From Crambe crambe (lineage: Eukaryota > Porifera > Demospongiae > Poecilosclerida > Crambeidae), in the NCBI GenBank assembly GCA_963924555.1, contig OZ004588.1:3968001-4032000 (forward strand): a stretch of DNA of 64,000 nt, given 5' to 3'. Below the pieces are notes generated by a model, which saw only the letters and a list, made by a program, of their open reading frames with translations, was not told where the DNA came from and searched no databases. The translations under genes and the position numbers were made by a program. Of this stretch, positions 23,339 to 35,015 are shown one piece after another. Every line of letters starts with the position of its first letter. Within the stretch, counting starts at the first letter, position 1.

Positions 23339-24007
23339 TATAGCCACAGGTGTAATATTTTTTGTTTATTTTTATGCCCCTATTTTCTAAGCACTTCTGA
23401 GACACCTGCTATTCTTACCCCCCTAACTTTATTATGTCATAACTGGATCTCAATTTATGATTATGTTCAATACAGCAGCTCAAAGTACTTGTTGGATTAT
23501 GTGTGCAATTTGCTATGTCCTAATTGGAACAAGTTTGTAAAAAATATACCTACAATAAATAGAAGAAAGAATAATGACTAGATTACTCCATGCATACATA
23601 AATGAAAAAGAAGCTGTAAAGTTACTTGGCTAAAATATGCAAGCAGTCTGGAGTTTATGTGCTCACAAATTCCATGCAACCTATTCTTCCTACTAAACTC
23701 TAGTTAAAGTTGCGTAAGCAGGCAATACTTAAACTATATTTTGTTTAAGTAAGTGGTTAGTAATGAGGCTACTACAAACTTACCACTTTGGACGAAAGAA
23801 ATCGCTAAACTTGATGCAGTCAGCCTGTAACTAAGGCCATCCCAACGTGGAAATAATTATTTTCGCGAAAAGCGCATGCGGCAAACGTGCCAATTAATTG
23901 AGAGGTGGAGTTTCCTATCCAGGGTGCGCAGTATATAGTATCTATGATGCAAGCTTTTATTTTGTAGTAGTAGTTAGGTATAGTCGGACCCAGTGTCCTT
24001 GAGCGTA

Positions 24008-27000
24008 ATGAGTGTGGCCGGTCTATCAAGGCTCAGGGATCTCTCCAGACTCAGCTGGAAAAGGTGAGATGATACTGTATAACACTAACAGTATAAAGGA
24101 ACTCTGTCTAAGCCAGTGTGTCATATATGCATAGATTCCTCCGCCCATTTTCTAGCTCTCCCTCCTTGTTGAAGGAGGTGGGGCTGGGTAGTGGGGTGGA
24201 CCCAGTGGAGGAGGGGCTGTACACAAGTGAGCACATGGAAATGCGATCATCCCTCAACAAACTCATCGAGAAGGAGATCAACCCTTATGTCGACCAATGG
24301 GAAGAGAAGCAGATGTTCCCTGCCCATGAGGTGGGTATATTAATTAAGTCCCAGATCTGAGAAAAATACTAAGTATTAGCTTCTATGGCTGATTATGTTC
24401 ATGGATGTTGCATTAGAAGTACAGCTTAGATTTGAGACACAGCCTTTTGTAGAGAGGTTATCCTCTTTAGGAGGTATAGAGTGTCTTTTCGGAGTCTGCT
24501 TTATTGTAGTCTTAGAAGAAAATTTGCTTATTCATAAGAAATAATCAGACACATTTTTCCATATAGTAAAAATCGTCCTAATGTGTAAGGTTGTCCTGAT
24601 TGCTATAATATTGTCCTGGTTACAAGTCTTAGTAATTATGTGTGTGCATAGTTTAGCTCAATGTATCAATGTTCATATGGTAGGTACACAGTTCTTTTTC
24701 TGGTCCAACTAGTGGTACGGGCAGTAGCATGTGTTGTGGTAAGAGTTGAACCTGCAAGATGTAAATCAGGATAAGACACGCAGTGGGAGTGAATCCAAAA
24801 GTACAGTATCAGGGCAGTATTCTAAGATTCCTAATGCTCAACTCAAGCCACGCCCACCTGCAGGATTGGTTGTTTGGTCCGCAGGAGGTCTTGTGACACC
24901 ATTCTTCCTCGTGCTGATCTTGGCATGCGGGGCAGCGACATTGCCTGCGGCTATAGTCATAGACGCAGTGGGGCTTGCTTGGTTGTGTCAGGCAACTGCA
25001 ATAGAATAACACAATGGCTGAATGTTGACTTCCAAGTGGTATGCATTGTGGAATAGAGTATACCGTGACAAAACCAATATGGCAAAGCTGTTAGCTAAAC
25101 ACTAGTCCCCTCCCACTAGTTCATGCAAACTCCCAATGGAGTGTGTGCATATGCCATTTTGCTGTGTTGGGATGGATATAAGGGCTCTGTAACATATTCA
25201 CCACTTCAGTTTTCACCTACTTTTTTTAACCGAGATCCTGGGGGTATGCATGCATCTTATCATCCTACACCACTGGACCATACCCATTCCTTTGAATTGG
25301 CCATGAGATAAGCAGGGTTTTATTCACAGTGGCTCAGTAATTTTGGCACTAGTTTGTCAACTTTTAGTTTACCAAAGAGACCTTTGTGTACTGCATCATA
25401 TCAATGGGTGTGGCCAAAATGGGTGTGGTTAAAGCAACCACCACTCATATCCAGTTGTTATGACTTACTCTGTCCTTGTGCATGTTGAAGCATTGGTGAT
25501 ACTGTCGCAGGAGGGACAGAAGCACTTTTGGGTGGTTTGGTTCACCTGACAGAGGAGGTGTTGGTTATCTCTGCAGTGTGTGAACCTGCAATGCCTCAGG
25601 CCAACAGCTCCACAGCTGAAATAAATAGTACAATAAATGCATTGGTTCTTGTATTATATTGCCTTTTGCTTCTCTGGAAGCTACAGTGACACTGTTTAGC
25701 TATACAGCAGAGAGTATTTGCAATATCATTCATGACCAGTTACGAAGGTGGGAGGACCTCATTTCTGAGGTTGTTGCATCAGTTTTTCTCTCTGCCTGTA
25801 CTTTTCAAATTCCCAGTATGTGGAACTTTTCATTCTCCTATTTTAATTTTTGGTACTTACTTTCCGATGCACTTTGAACCGGACAAGTAGCTTCCTGGGG
25901 GACAGTCACATTGGCAGGTCTTAGGGTTGAAGATTCGTCCAGGGGGACAGCGAATCAAGGGGCACCGACAGGAACAGGTGGCGTTATCAAAAAACTTAGG
26001 ATAGGGACATGAGAATGGAACACAACAGCTGCATCGTCCGTGTGGTACTGGAATTGGAATTGGAACTGGGAGTATTGAAACTGGGGCGACCTCCTCGGCT
26101 TGTCGTTTTCCTATTGGAGTGGGACCATACGTCCAGTAGCAGAAAGAGTTAGGCTTATTGTTGTTAGGGCATGGTTTCGTCCTGATGCAGTCATTACGTG
26201 TCCTGATATCGCTACACTGTTTGCAACCACAGGAGAGATGATCGAGGTACCATATGGTGCGGTAGCCTATCCTTCGCCAGCATCCGTTGAGAAGCTTGTA
26301 GACAAGAACGCAGCGTCTCCTCCACACTGTCCTGCGTGGAAAGCACGGAGGGTTCTTGCAGTGGAGGTTGTCACAAGAGCCTTTATAAATGGGAGGCCAA
26401 TGAAATTGGTTTGGTATGGAGTGGATTTTCTATAAAAGAGAGTCAAATTTGTAGCTAGCAGTGGAGAATTTTAAAAAGTGAATGAGTCAATGAAGAATAC
26501 AAGAATAAATATACGTATACAGCCATGATATCTGACATGATTTTTGCAAGTAATTGTAGTATTTTCCTTACCTTCACTGGGCCTTGTTCACATTGTTGTA
26601 CTGGAGGGACAATGGTGAGTGACTCGGCTGCATCCCCAGCATCTTCAGACGTGTCTGCTGAGGTCTCGGCCAGGAGCTTTGTGTCAGCAAGACATACCGG
26701 AGGAGAAACAGAGGGAGGTGGTGGACCGAGAGTGATGGGGGAAGCAGTGGGAGGGCCAGGGGGTGGTAGAGTCTTCAAGACATCTTGTGCTGAAATCTGA
26801 ATAATATTTAAGAAAATGCTTAAATGATATTTCGTATCATGCAAATCTTTAAGAAATCATTCCTCACGATTTTAGCAGTGGCTACTAGTAGTAACAGAAC
26901 TGCACTCTTCATTCTTGAGACCAGCTGGAGAAGAATTTGAGGGCACAAATGCTGTTTTGGCAGTTGATCAATATGCAAGGATGGAGCTTTTGCTCCTTTT

Positions 27001-30000
27001 ATAGCAAACGTTCAAGAATTTGAAAATGATGTGCGTGCAAATTACAATTCCTCATTAAGAGTGTGAGGTATCCTGTTAAAGATGAAAGTGTAGCAATTAT
27101 GTCTTGGCGATGATTATAGTTTGGTCTTTTCGAAAAAAGGATGCATCTGCGATTGGTCAGGGCTGAAATACCTTGGCTGTTTTTTACTTGAAGATATGTG
27201 CAAATAGATATTAACAAGTTGATTGTGTGGAGGAGGTGATGGTTTATGATTGTGTGTTCATATTGTAAGGTTGTGTAGACTGTCACCTGCACTGTGAATT
27301 AGTTGTAAATTGTGCACTTCAATGAGGGAGGACAATGGGGCACGGTCTGCATGGGAGAACAGAAATAGAAAGTAAAGACTGTCCAGTCAAAATCTGAGTG
27401 TAATTACAGTCACTCGTTTGTTGGTTGGAAACTGTGTTGGCACAAATTACCTTCAAAGTACCTACCACTAAGCCTTTAGAAAACAGAGCTTTCTCTTGCA
27501 GCTGTTGGAGCAGCCCCTTTTGTTTATCAACAAATGCATATGCAGCTAATCCTGCAACCACTTTTAAGACCACTTGAAAAACTGTCTATAGACCTCATAA
27601 AAATTAGCTTTATGAAACAAACACACCGACGTTTCAACCAGAATACTCTAGCCTTCATCCGGTCCATTTTCGTTTCACGTACCCTGATGAAGGCTAGAGT
27701 ATTCTGGTTGAAACGTCGGTGGTTTGTTTCATAAAGCTAATTTTTTATGAGAACCATGTTAGCTGAGAGAAATGAGAAGCACTTGTAAACTGTGTATTAT
27801 ATTATCCAGCCACGTACTTCCTCTAATAGGAGTGCACCATAATGTAATAATAAAGCCATGGCTAACTCCATCTACTCTCAGGTTTTCAAGAAACTTGGCG
27901 ATGGTGGCTTCCTCGGGCCAACCAGAGACCCCAAGTATGGAGGTTTGGGGCTGGATTTCACTTACTCTATGGCCATCGCAGAGGAGCTGGGCAACATCAG
28001 AGCTGCTGGAATTGGTATGGCCATTGGAGTGCACACAGGTCAGCACATATTTCATTTGCGGCAGTTTCAGGAGAAACCAAACACTTAGTTAAATTACCCA
28101 TTGAATATGCATTGATAACTTCTGCCATGTGTCCTACCTCCAACCTCAAAGCCACTAGAAGTTATGGTAACCAAAATGAATGTGTCTCTATTTACCTGGG
28201 GGCCAATAATAATTTGATGTAAGTGCTCACTTTCAATTCTAATTGTGGGGTGCTATAAAGAGACGCATGCTTCTATCTGTTGATAAAGTGATTAAGTTGG
28301 GCATAATGTCCTTGACAGTTAACTCTTATTGTATGCTGTAGATATGGCTACACCAGCTTTGTCAAGATTTGGGAGCCACGAACTAAAGACCGAGTTTCTG
28401 GCCCCCTCGATCGCTGGAGATGTGGTGGCCTGTTTGGGGGTCAGTGAAGCTGGAAGTGGCTCTGATGTATCCAGCATCAAGACTACAGCTCTCCCCAAAA
28501 GAGGTCCATTAAAAAATACTCTACCATGGCTACATAAATCAATTTCTCAGATGTAAAGTCCCAAACTTTCATACACTACAGATCATTATCATAGAGGAAC
28601 CTCCGAGTAAAGGATACTTTGGGATCAGCCACTTTGTCCTTTGTAGAGAAGTTATCCTTTTTCTCGTTGGTTAAAAATGTATTAATGCTATGGGGAAAGG
28701 AGCCCAAAAGAGCGTCCTTTGTTTGGAGGTTATCCTTTTATTGGAGGTTCCACTGCATCATCCACACAAACTTGGCTACTTAGAAATGGCTGAAATATCC
28801 TAATCTTTCTGGAAAGGTCATAATTGTGTGAAATATTTTACTTGCAGGTTCTGATGATCTGGTGATAAATGGAGGGAAGATGTGGACTACAACTGGATTG
28901 CAGGCGGATTGGATGTGCCTGCTGGCCAACACCAGAGAAGGAGACCCTCACAGGAACAAATCTCTCATTTGCCTACCCATGAAAACCAAGGGAATCAGCA
29001 CCAAGAAGATACACAAAATTGGCAACCATTCCTCTGATACCGCCATGGTGTTCTTTGAAGATGTCATTGTTCCTCGCAAGAATATTATCGGAGAGGAAGG
29101 GAAGGGATTCACTTACCAGATGCTCCAGTTCCAGGAAGAGAGAATGTGGGGCACTGCTTCAAGTAAGAGGGGGGGGGGGGGGGGAAACCCTGCTAAGTTG
29201 CTCTTTAATTGGTTGCTGTATCAGATGGTTTGTTCCTTCTCATTATGAGTCAAAGCAAAACTGAGTCAGTTTAGCCGGCCCATTTTGTGGGTTTAAATGC
29301 CAACATCAAGATGACAGCTCCAAATTAGGAAACCAAAGGGCACTCCATATTAGGAAACCAAAGGGCACTCCATATTAGGAAACCAAAGGGCACTCCGTAT
29401 TAGGAAACATCTCAACAAAGGACAATCTGAGTACCTTAATATACAACACAACCTCCAAAAGAGGACAACCTCTCTACAATGGATAAAAGGCTGGGTCCCC
29501 ATCGTGTTCCACTTGATAAAACCCCCTGTCTTTTAAAGAGTCAATCAAAAGTCGAGCTTCTTTATTGGACACGGCTGCATTCTCTTCAAAGATGCTCATA
29601 AGGGCTTGCATGCCTCAGAAGAAAGGATACAATACATAGCTGGTTGATATGTTAGTTCTTGTCCCTCTCCTGCAGTTATGGTGCCATTGCAGAGATGTCT
29701 CCAGCAGACCATCGACTACACTCGTGAGAGGAAGGCCTTTGGACGGAGCATCCTTGATAACCAAGTGGTCCACTTCAGACTAGCAGAGCTGGAGACAGAA
29801 TTGGAGCTCCTCAGATCTTTACTCCACAGAACCATCAGTATGTTGCTAGGTAGTGGGTATGGCTAGGTAGCAGTATTTTCCCCACACAATCAGTGAGAAA
29901 TAATCCTGTAGTGTCACAGTGTGCACTATAATGCAGTTTATACCTACACTATCGACTATAATGTAAGCTAGGAGATGAAAGGCAGGGAGCACTCTGGTAG

Positions 30001-30587
30001 CCCTCTTTGGGGGAAACACTGATGCTGCATGCCGTGACACTAACAGGCTTGTATTTGTTCAGTCTAGTAGAACCCCTCACCTTCAATATGGATCCATGAA
30101 CTCTCCACATGATGTATACATCACCCTTCACTGTACCTTTTTTAGTTTAGTCTTGTATCCAGGCCTTTTCTTTTCCCTCTGCAAAAGAAAGGGCCTGGAT
30201 ACATTTTTCATGGCATGACCAACAGATACAGGATGTCCAGCCTATAAAATAGCCACAAGCCTATATCTATTAGTATATTCATGACCCATAACAACCCAAA
30301 TATTAAATCTCGGTTGAATTATAATGGGTGTGCACTTCTTTTATACAGAACTGTATGTTAAGGGCCATGACACTACCAAGCTTGCGTCAATGAGCAAGCT
30401 AAAGGGAGGACGTCTTTGTAGGGAGCTTGTGGACTGTTGCCTGCAGTTCTGGGGAGGAATGGGATACACTTCTGAGGTGGAGGTCAGTCGGCTGTACAGA
30501 GATACTCGCCTCCTCTCCATCGGAGCTGGAGCTGACGAGGTCATGCTCTCCATCATTTGCAAGCATATGGGCACACTACCAAAATAA
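24008..30587 (+). CDS. Mitochondrial acyl-CoA dehydrogenase
   Basis: Exons 24008-24063, 24135-24330, 27882-28038, 28342-28503, 28848-29162, 29676-29837 and 30349-30587 give 428 aa. The Arg/Ser-rich, acid-free N-terminus (SRLRDLSRLSWKRFLRPFSS) looks like a mitochondrial targeting peptide. Acyl-CoA dehydrogenase blocks follow: FKKLGDGGFLGP, GGLGLDFTYSMAIAEELG, CLGVSEAGSGSDVSSIKTTA, WTTTGLQADWMCLLANT, YTRERKAFGRSI and FWGGMGYTSEVEVSRLYRD. The late MCAD-type glutamate site reads SIGAGADEV, without Glu, while LQFQEERMW carries a Glu at the LCAD/IVD position, so the enzyme belongs to that subgroup (compare C. elegans acdh-6-like proteins). It would oxidise acyl-CoA with FAD in the mitochondrial matrix. 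The donor of exon 4 (gtccat) is weak. Intron 2 (3.5 kb) hosts a gene on the other strand. Confidence 0.92.
24809..26912 (-). CDS. Secreted cysteine-rich protein (possible PDGF/VEGF-like), nested gene
   Basis: Five exons, 26868-26912, 26572-26796, 25861-26429, 25469-25615 and 24809-24995, give 390 aa with consistent phases. It starts with a signal peptide (MKSAVLLLLVATAKI). A Pro-rich segment follows, then CVLVYKLLNGCWRRIG and DHLSCGCKQC, which recall the PDGF/VEGF cystine knot (PxCV...GC ... H..C.C). After a dibasic GKRQ site and a Pro-rich linker come CSCRCPLIRCPPGRIF and CQCDCPPG, like the Balbiani-ring/silk-type repeat of VEGF-C/D. The C-terminal part repeats a module of the form C-x4-C-x7/8-C-x8-C-x-C-x2-C (CRFTHC ... 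CFCPSC and CTRTDC ... CRCPAC), with a partial third copy. The growth-factor identity is tentative; a secreted disulfide-rich protein is well supported. The whole gene lies in intron 2 of the acyl-CoA dehydrogenase, opposite strand. Confidence 0.7.
27593..27750. repeat. Near-perfect hairpin repeat, arms about 65 bp
   Basis: 27593-27660 and 27681-27750 are inverted copies (gacgtttcaaccagaatact against agtattctggttgaaacgtc) with a spacer of about 20 bp (tccattttcgtttcacgtac). It is a fold-back MITE in intron 2 of the acyl-CoA dehydrogenase. Confidence 0.9.
28592..28755. mobile_element. MITE of the CAGTGGAAC family
   Basis: Left end aggaacctccgag, right end ggaggttccactg, with internal inverted segments (gtcctttgtagagaagttatc / gcgtcctttgtttggaggtta region). 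It lies in intron 4 of the acyl-CoA dehydrogenase. Confidence 0.6.
29322..29405. repeat. Short tandem repeat, about 25 bp x 3
   Basis: Unit attaggaaaccaaagggcac repeated three times with a fourth partial copy, in intron 5 of the acyl-CoA dehydrogenase, next to MITE-like sequence (to about 29490). Confidence 0.8.
30154..30203. repeat. Hairpin, 20-bp arms
   Basis: tgtatccaggccttttcttt is mirrored by aaagaaagggcctggataca with an 8-10 bp loop. The arms resemble the ends of the element at 58703-59338, so this may be a collapsed copy. Confidence 0.6.
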
Positions 30588-30836
30588 CCTTAATTAAAAT
30601 TTGCAATAGTAGTATTGGTAAAGGATCATTACATATTATATTTTCGCGCGTGCCTCCTGCGCGCGCGAACTGATATCTCGATCACGAGATAATCACATGG
30701 TAGTTAAAAGAGTCATATGATCTAATTTTGGGAGCAGGTTACAGGTAGCTAGAGCGAATAACTTACTGCAGCTTGACGTTGCAGTCTTACTAGTGAAGTA
30801 TATACATTCTAACTCTTGATCTCCATAAAGCTCAAG

Positions 30837-33188
30837 ATGGCTTTATCAGATGAACAAGTTGAGAAACAGGTGAGCTAATTAGCTAGCTATTATATATTTA
30901 CCTGTAACTTAGTCTAGTGGTTATTCCTTCCATGCTTATTGTATCTATGAGTGCATATCGTTAGTATCCATTTCAGAACTTGTTAGCTCTCTTTGCAAGG
31001 ATGGGAGGGGCTTGACAGGGACCTAAGAGAGGGCAAGCCACATTCAAGGGGGATTTGCCCCCGTTATCCAGCATTACTAGTAGAAATACTTAATGTGCAA
31101 AGATTAAGATATTTTGGGGGGACTCATCATCATCAGTGGTCTATTACATTCTGTAGATCAATCACATGAAGCGCTTCATTGAGCAAGAGGCTCAGGAGAA
31201 AGCGGAGGAGATCATGATAAAGGTTAGTGTTGGGTTCGTCGTGGCGCGCTCAAGAGAGTCAACACAAAGATGCTTATTCTTAGACAACTGCACAATGACT
31301 GAATCATATGGGGTTACCTTTTGGCTTTTTAGTAGCCTATCTATGAGGTGACTAACATTTAGTGTTGATGAGGTGTAAATGATGTATGAATCAAAGTGTT
31401 TATGCATAAAGTATTTATAGGTCCAGGAATGTCATTATGCTGGAGCAGTGGCTACTGCTCCAACAGTTAGACAAGCTGCTATTCAGGCATTTAAGTGCTC
31501 GGCATTGACAAGAGTTGTAGCAACAAGACAGCTCATTGTTTCCATTCACATGCATCAATACAGACTTACGCTTGTTGATGTATACACTTAACACTTTATT
31601 CAATGTCTAGAGCATGCATAGGCCAGACCCATGTTTATTGCCTTGTCATGTGATCCATGATCATGTGACTGGTCTGGTCATGTGACCCACCATTGTGTGT
31701 CTGTTCATTGATACAGTAGTGCTGACATTGGCTCTATTCAGTATCATGTGACAGTTCATGTGACCATGTGTGCTAAGCTAACTAACAGTAGGATGTTCTC
31801 GTCAAATTTAGTCTATCAGGACAAAATGACTGGCCATGGTCAGAATGTGATGTCCTGGTGGAGATGCAGGCCGGACTCCACCCCTTAGCCCACCTGCAAA
31901 TAGGTGCTAGGTGCTGATAATGGGTAATTCAACTGCATGCTTGGGTTGGAGGCCATATCACTTGGCACTGTGAACTCCCCATCAGGACACTTGTCCTGTA
32001 TAATGTGACCCATTACAACTGCCCTAGTTAGTAGGTGGACCAGTCTGATGATCTATAAGTTGTCATGTGACTGATCATGTGACCCACCATGATATCTTTT
32101 TACTACAGGCAGAGGAGGAGTTCAACATTGAGAAGGGTCGCCTCTTACAGAATGAGAAAAGAAAAGTCACCAATTTCTTTGAGAGGAAAGAGAAGCAACT
32201 GGAACTGCAAAGAAAGATGTGAGTGATGTAATTTCCTGTCTTAAACATGGCAGAGGTATGGAGAGCATGTCCCATGCAGCTGCACATCCCTGCAGCTGCT
32301 CCGATGTTATTTTTGTTTCCATACAGCCAACACTCCAACTTGCTGAACCAGGCCAGGTTGACAGTCCTGAAGGCACGCGATGACCATGTCAAGACTATTG
32401 TAGAGGAGACCAAAGGGCGCCTTGGTTACATCACAAGGGACTCTGCTAAGTATAAGAAGATGTTGGAGGATCTGATAGCACAGGTGTGTTGCCTCGCTCG
32501 AATGTAGGAGAAGTGGGTGGGGAGGTAGGGGAAATCTGTTAGCTCTGCTGGAAGAGGTATCACTGGTAGATAAATTCTTTGTTATTCTGTTATTAGGGAT
32601 TATTTCAGCTACTAGAAAAGGAAGTTACAATACAATGTCGTCAGCAAGACCTTAGTATGGTCAAGGTGAGTCTGGGATATACCAGCTCTGTGTGCACAGC
32701 TGAGGAAATTCTTATTATTGTAGTCTGTGGTACCAGCTGCTGTAAGAAGTCTGGAAATAGCTAGCAGGATCAAGTGCAAACTCTCTGTGGATGAAAAAGA
32801 ATTCCTACCACCAGATTGGTAAGAAGAAGAGAGGGGAAAAAAAAAAAAAAAAAAGAAGGCCCTGACCGGATTCGAACCGGTGATCTCCTGTTTACTAGAC
32901 AGGCGCTTTAACCAACTAAGCCACAGAGCCAGCTGAACTAGGTGTACTGAATTTATGATTTTATTGTGTAACACTGCAGCTCTGGTGGCGTAATATTGTT
33001 GGCCATGGATGGCAAAATCAAAGTAGTCAACACATTGGAAACAAGATTAGAACTCTTAGCAGCACAGGTAAAATGAATAAAAAACAGAAATAGTATACAT
33101 GATGTATTCATCTACCCTTTACCAGATGATGCCTGAAATTCGATCCATTCTATTTGGAGTCAACCCTTCTCGTCATTTCGTGGACTAA
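30837..33188 (+). CDS. ATP6V1E: V-type H+-ATPase subunit E
   Basis: Eight exons, 30837-30869, 31157-31222, 32109-32218, 32327-32483, 32597-32665, 32724-32818, 32980-33067 and 33126-33188, give 226 aa, exactly the human length. The N-terminus [11 protein letters not shown], the long helix [34 protein letters not shown], the C-terminal [20 protein letters not shown] and [20 protein letters not shown] are all diagnostic. Subunit E forms, with G, the peripheral stalk of the V1 sector that couples ATP hydrolysis to proton pumping at endomembranes. Exon 7's intron-side neighbour carries an antisense tRNA gene. Confidence 0.97.
32857..32930 (-). tRNA. tRNA-Thr (anticodon AGT)
   Basis: On the minus strand the sequence starts GGCTCTGTGGCTTAGTTGGT, has the anticodon arm CCTGT-CTAGTAA-ACAGG with anticodon AGT, and the T arm CCGGTTCGAATCCGG. 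The acceptor stem pairs with one G-U. Box A and box B are intact and a T-run (the plus-strand A-run at 32837-32854) gives a Pol III terminator. No intron. It closely resembles animal tRNA-Thr-AGT. It sits antisense in intron 6 of the V-ATPase E gene. Confidence 0.95.
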
Positions 33189-33838
33189 ATGAGATAGTTC
33201 ATAAATTGGAATGGGTACTAGTATACCTTGTATATGTTACTGTGTACTTATTTAAGAGACATATGTGTTATTTCTATTTCATGCATAATTGTTGGAGTTT
33301 TGGTGTTAGGGATGAAATCACTTGTAATCTCTAGTAGTTATGTAGCAAGAGAGTGTAGTATACCTTTCTGTTGGTCTTTGAAAGTTTCCATTAGTCTTAA
33401 GTGAAGAGTATATAGTTCTTTGTGAGAAGACCCCATTGGTGTTAAATGAACTTGGTTGGATTACTGTTCGGTGACTTGATGTGTCTCATAACACTCTTAT
33501 TATTGTATAACAGTATTTTTTAAAACCTTCATTTTCACCTTATAGAGGTACCAGTCTCTATAAACATCCTTTTTTGTATGTACTTTCCCAAAGTTCTTGG
33601 AATCAAGTAAACTGGCCAAGATTAAGCACACTCTTCCTTCCTTTAGCTTGAAATGTTTTGCTACTCTTCCTTCCCTTAGTTTCAAATGTTTCGCTAGTTA
33701 ACTAAAATCATCTGTGAAGTGCAACATCCTGAGTATATAAAAATGCTCAACCATTAGCTAAATTGACAATAAGATTGTGTAAGTTTCTGTACTGTAAGTC
33801 ATTGCTAACTACTAGCAAGGAACTCTGCAAGACATCTT

Positions 33839-33878
<40 letters not shown>

Positions 33879-34226
33879 ATTATTGTTTGACTGCAAGTGC
33901 TGCCCTTCCTCTCCAATCAACTTTATGATAGAATCTTTGGAAAAGTGACTCCGAGCTCCAGTCTGCTGCTTTCAAGATATCATTTGTTGTGATTCCCATG
34001 TTTTTCAGCCACGAATTTCCTATTACTCTCAGGTAGTGAACATGGCTATATTAGCAGCTACAGGGTAAAACTGTTACTATCTTAGCAGCTGCTGGGTAAA
34101 ACCATTGATACTGAACATGCACAGCTGCGTGTTAAATGTTGCATTAAATATTCAAAATACCAACTCTATGTCCAGATTAGACTCGTGTATCTAGCCAAAG
34201 CCATAGAGTGAACAGCTTCCACAATC
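33189..34226. other. Intergenic, no gene recognised
   Basis: AT-rich spacer after the V-ATPase E gene. It holds a (TC)n run at 33843-33875 and a near-duplicate pair cttccttccctta / cttccttccttta at 33630-33680. No convincing ORF. Confidence 0.6.
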
Positions 34227-34794
34227 ATGTTCTTTCTGAGTCATTGGAAGACTGTACTGGCATTTCCAGCAGTCGTGGCATCAGGTTTGAAATGAAGCTA
34301 GTTGATCCTAGATACTTAGCTTGCTATGACATAGCTAGTGAGTCGATGGTCAGGCATGCAGAGAAATGAGGTTACATTTTTAAGCATAAGATTAATTGGG
34401 AATGGCCAGTGTGATGCAGAGAAGTTAAAAATGTAGGTTACATGAGCAGAAAAGTTCAGACAAGGGATGGAAAGGGGAGGGAATGGATAGTAAAAGAGCT
34501 AGGCTAATTGAATTGGTATGTATTGTGATAGTAAAAACACTTCAAGAAGGGGGTTTACACAGCTAATCATCTACTTGTTATTTACAATGTTATTACATTG
34601 CAGTGTATTACTATGGTTGGACATCAGGAAATCTCCCCAAAGTGCAGTACATCAGGAGTCCTGAACCAGACCTCCAGTTGCACTACCCTTGCAAGTGGAG
34701 AGAGGGATCAGCAGAAGAGACAGACAGAAGCAAATATAAAAAGATCCACATCATCAGAAGGAAACCCCTCAAGAGAAAGAAAATTCAATTTTAA
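34227..34794 (+). CDS. Probable small single-pass membrane protein, 82 aa
   Basis: Two exons (34227-34284 and 34604-34794) join in phase 1. The product begins MFFLSHWKTVLAFPAVVASV, with a hydrophobic stretch suitable for one membrane helix, followed by YYYGWTSGNLPKVQYIR and a very basic C-terminus (KKIHIIRRKPLKRKKIQF). The size and layout recall small mitochondrial inner-membrane proteins, but I do not recognise the family. The donor (gtttga) is weak, so exon 1 is tentative; exon 2 has coding-like composition and a good acceptor. Confidence 0.45.
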
Positions 34795-35015
34795 GAACAG
34801 CTACAGTATTCTTATTATAACCAAGCAATTATTTCCCTAGAAGTCATTACATAATTACAATTACAAAAAAAAAAAAAAAAAAAAAAATAGCCTCAGCAAT
34901 TTCATTTTCAGCTTTATTGTTGATGAAAAGAGAAAAAAATTATAATTTACCTAACAATAACTAGTACTTGCAAAATCATTAGTTTTTTTCTTTCTGCGTT
35001 GCATATTGCACCACG

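Larger units (their letters stand above)
19272..23946. mobile_element. P-superfamily DNA transposon
   Basis: Inverted ends of 35 bp (19272-19306 and 23911-23945, atagatactatatactgcgc and onward) bound a 4.7-kb element. It is flanked by the direct repeat atgcaagc at 19264-19271 and 23947-23954, matching the 8-bp target duplication of P elements. Inside are a multi-exon transposase on the minus strand and a second intronless ORF on the plus strand, running toward each other. Clean ends and target duplication suggest a fairly young insertion. It separates the 5' ends of the sulfatase and the acyl-CoA dehydrogenase. Confidence 0.9.

Noticed and set aside
26100-26435. Plus-strand ORF of 111 aa
   Set aside because: Antisense of exon 3 of the nested cysteine-rich gene, whose cysteine pattern is on the minus strand.
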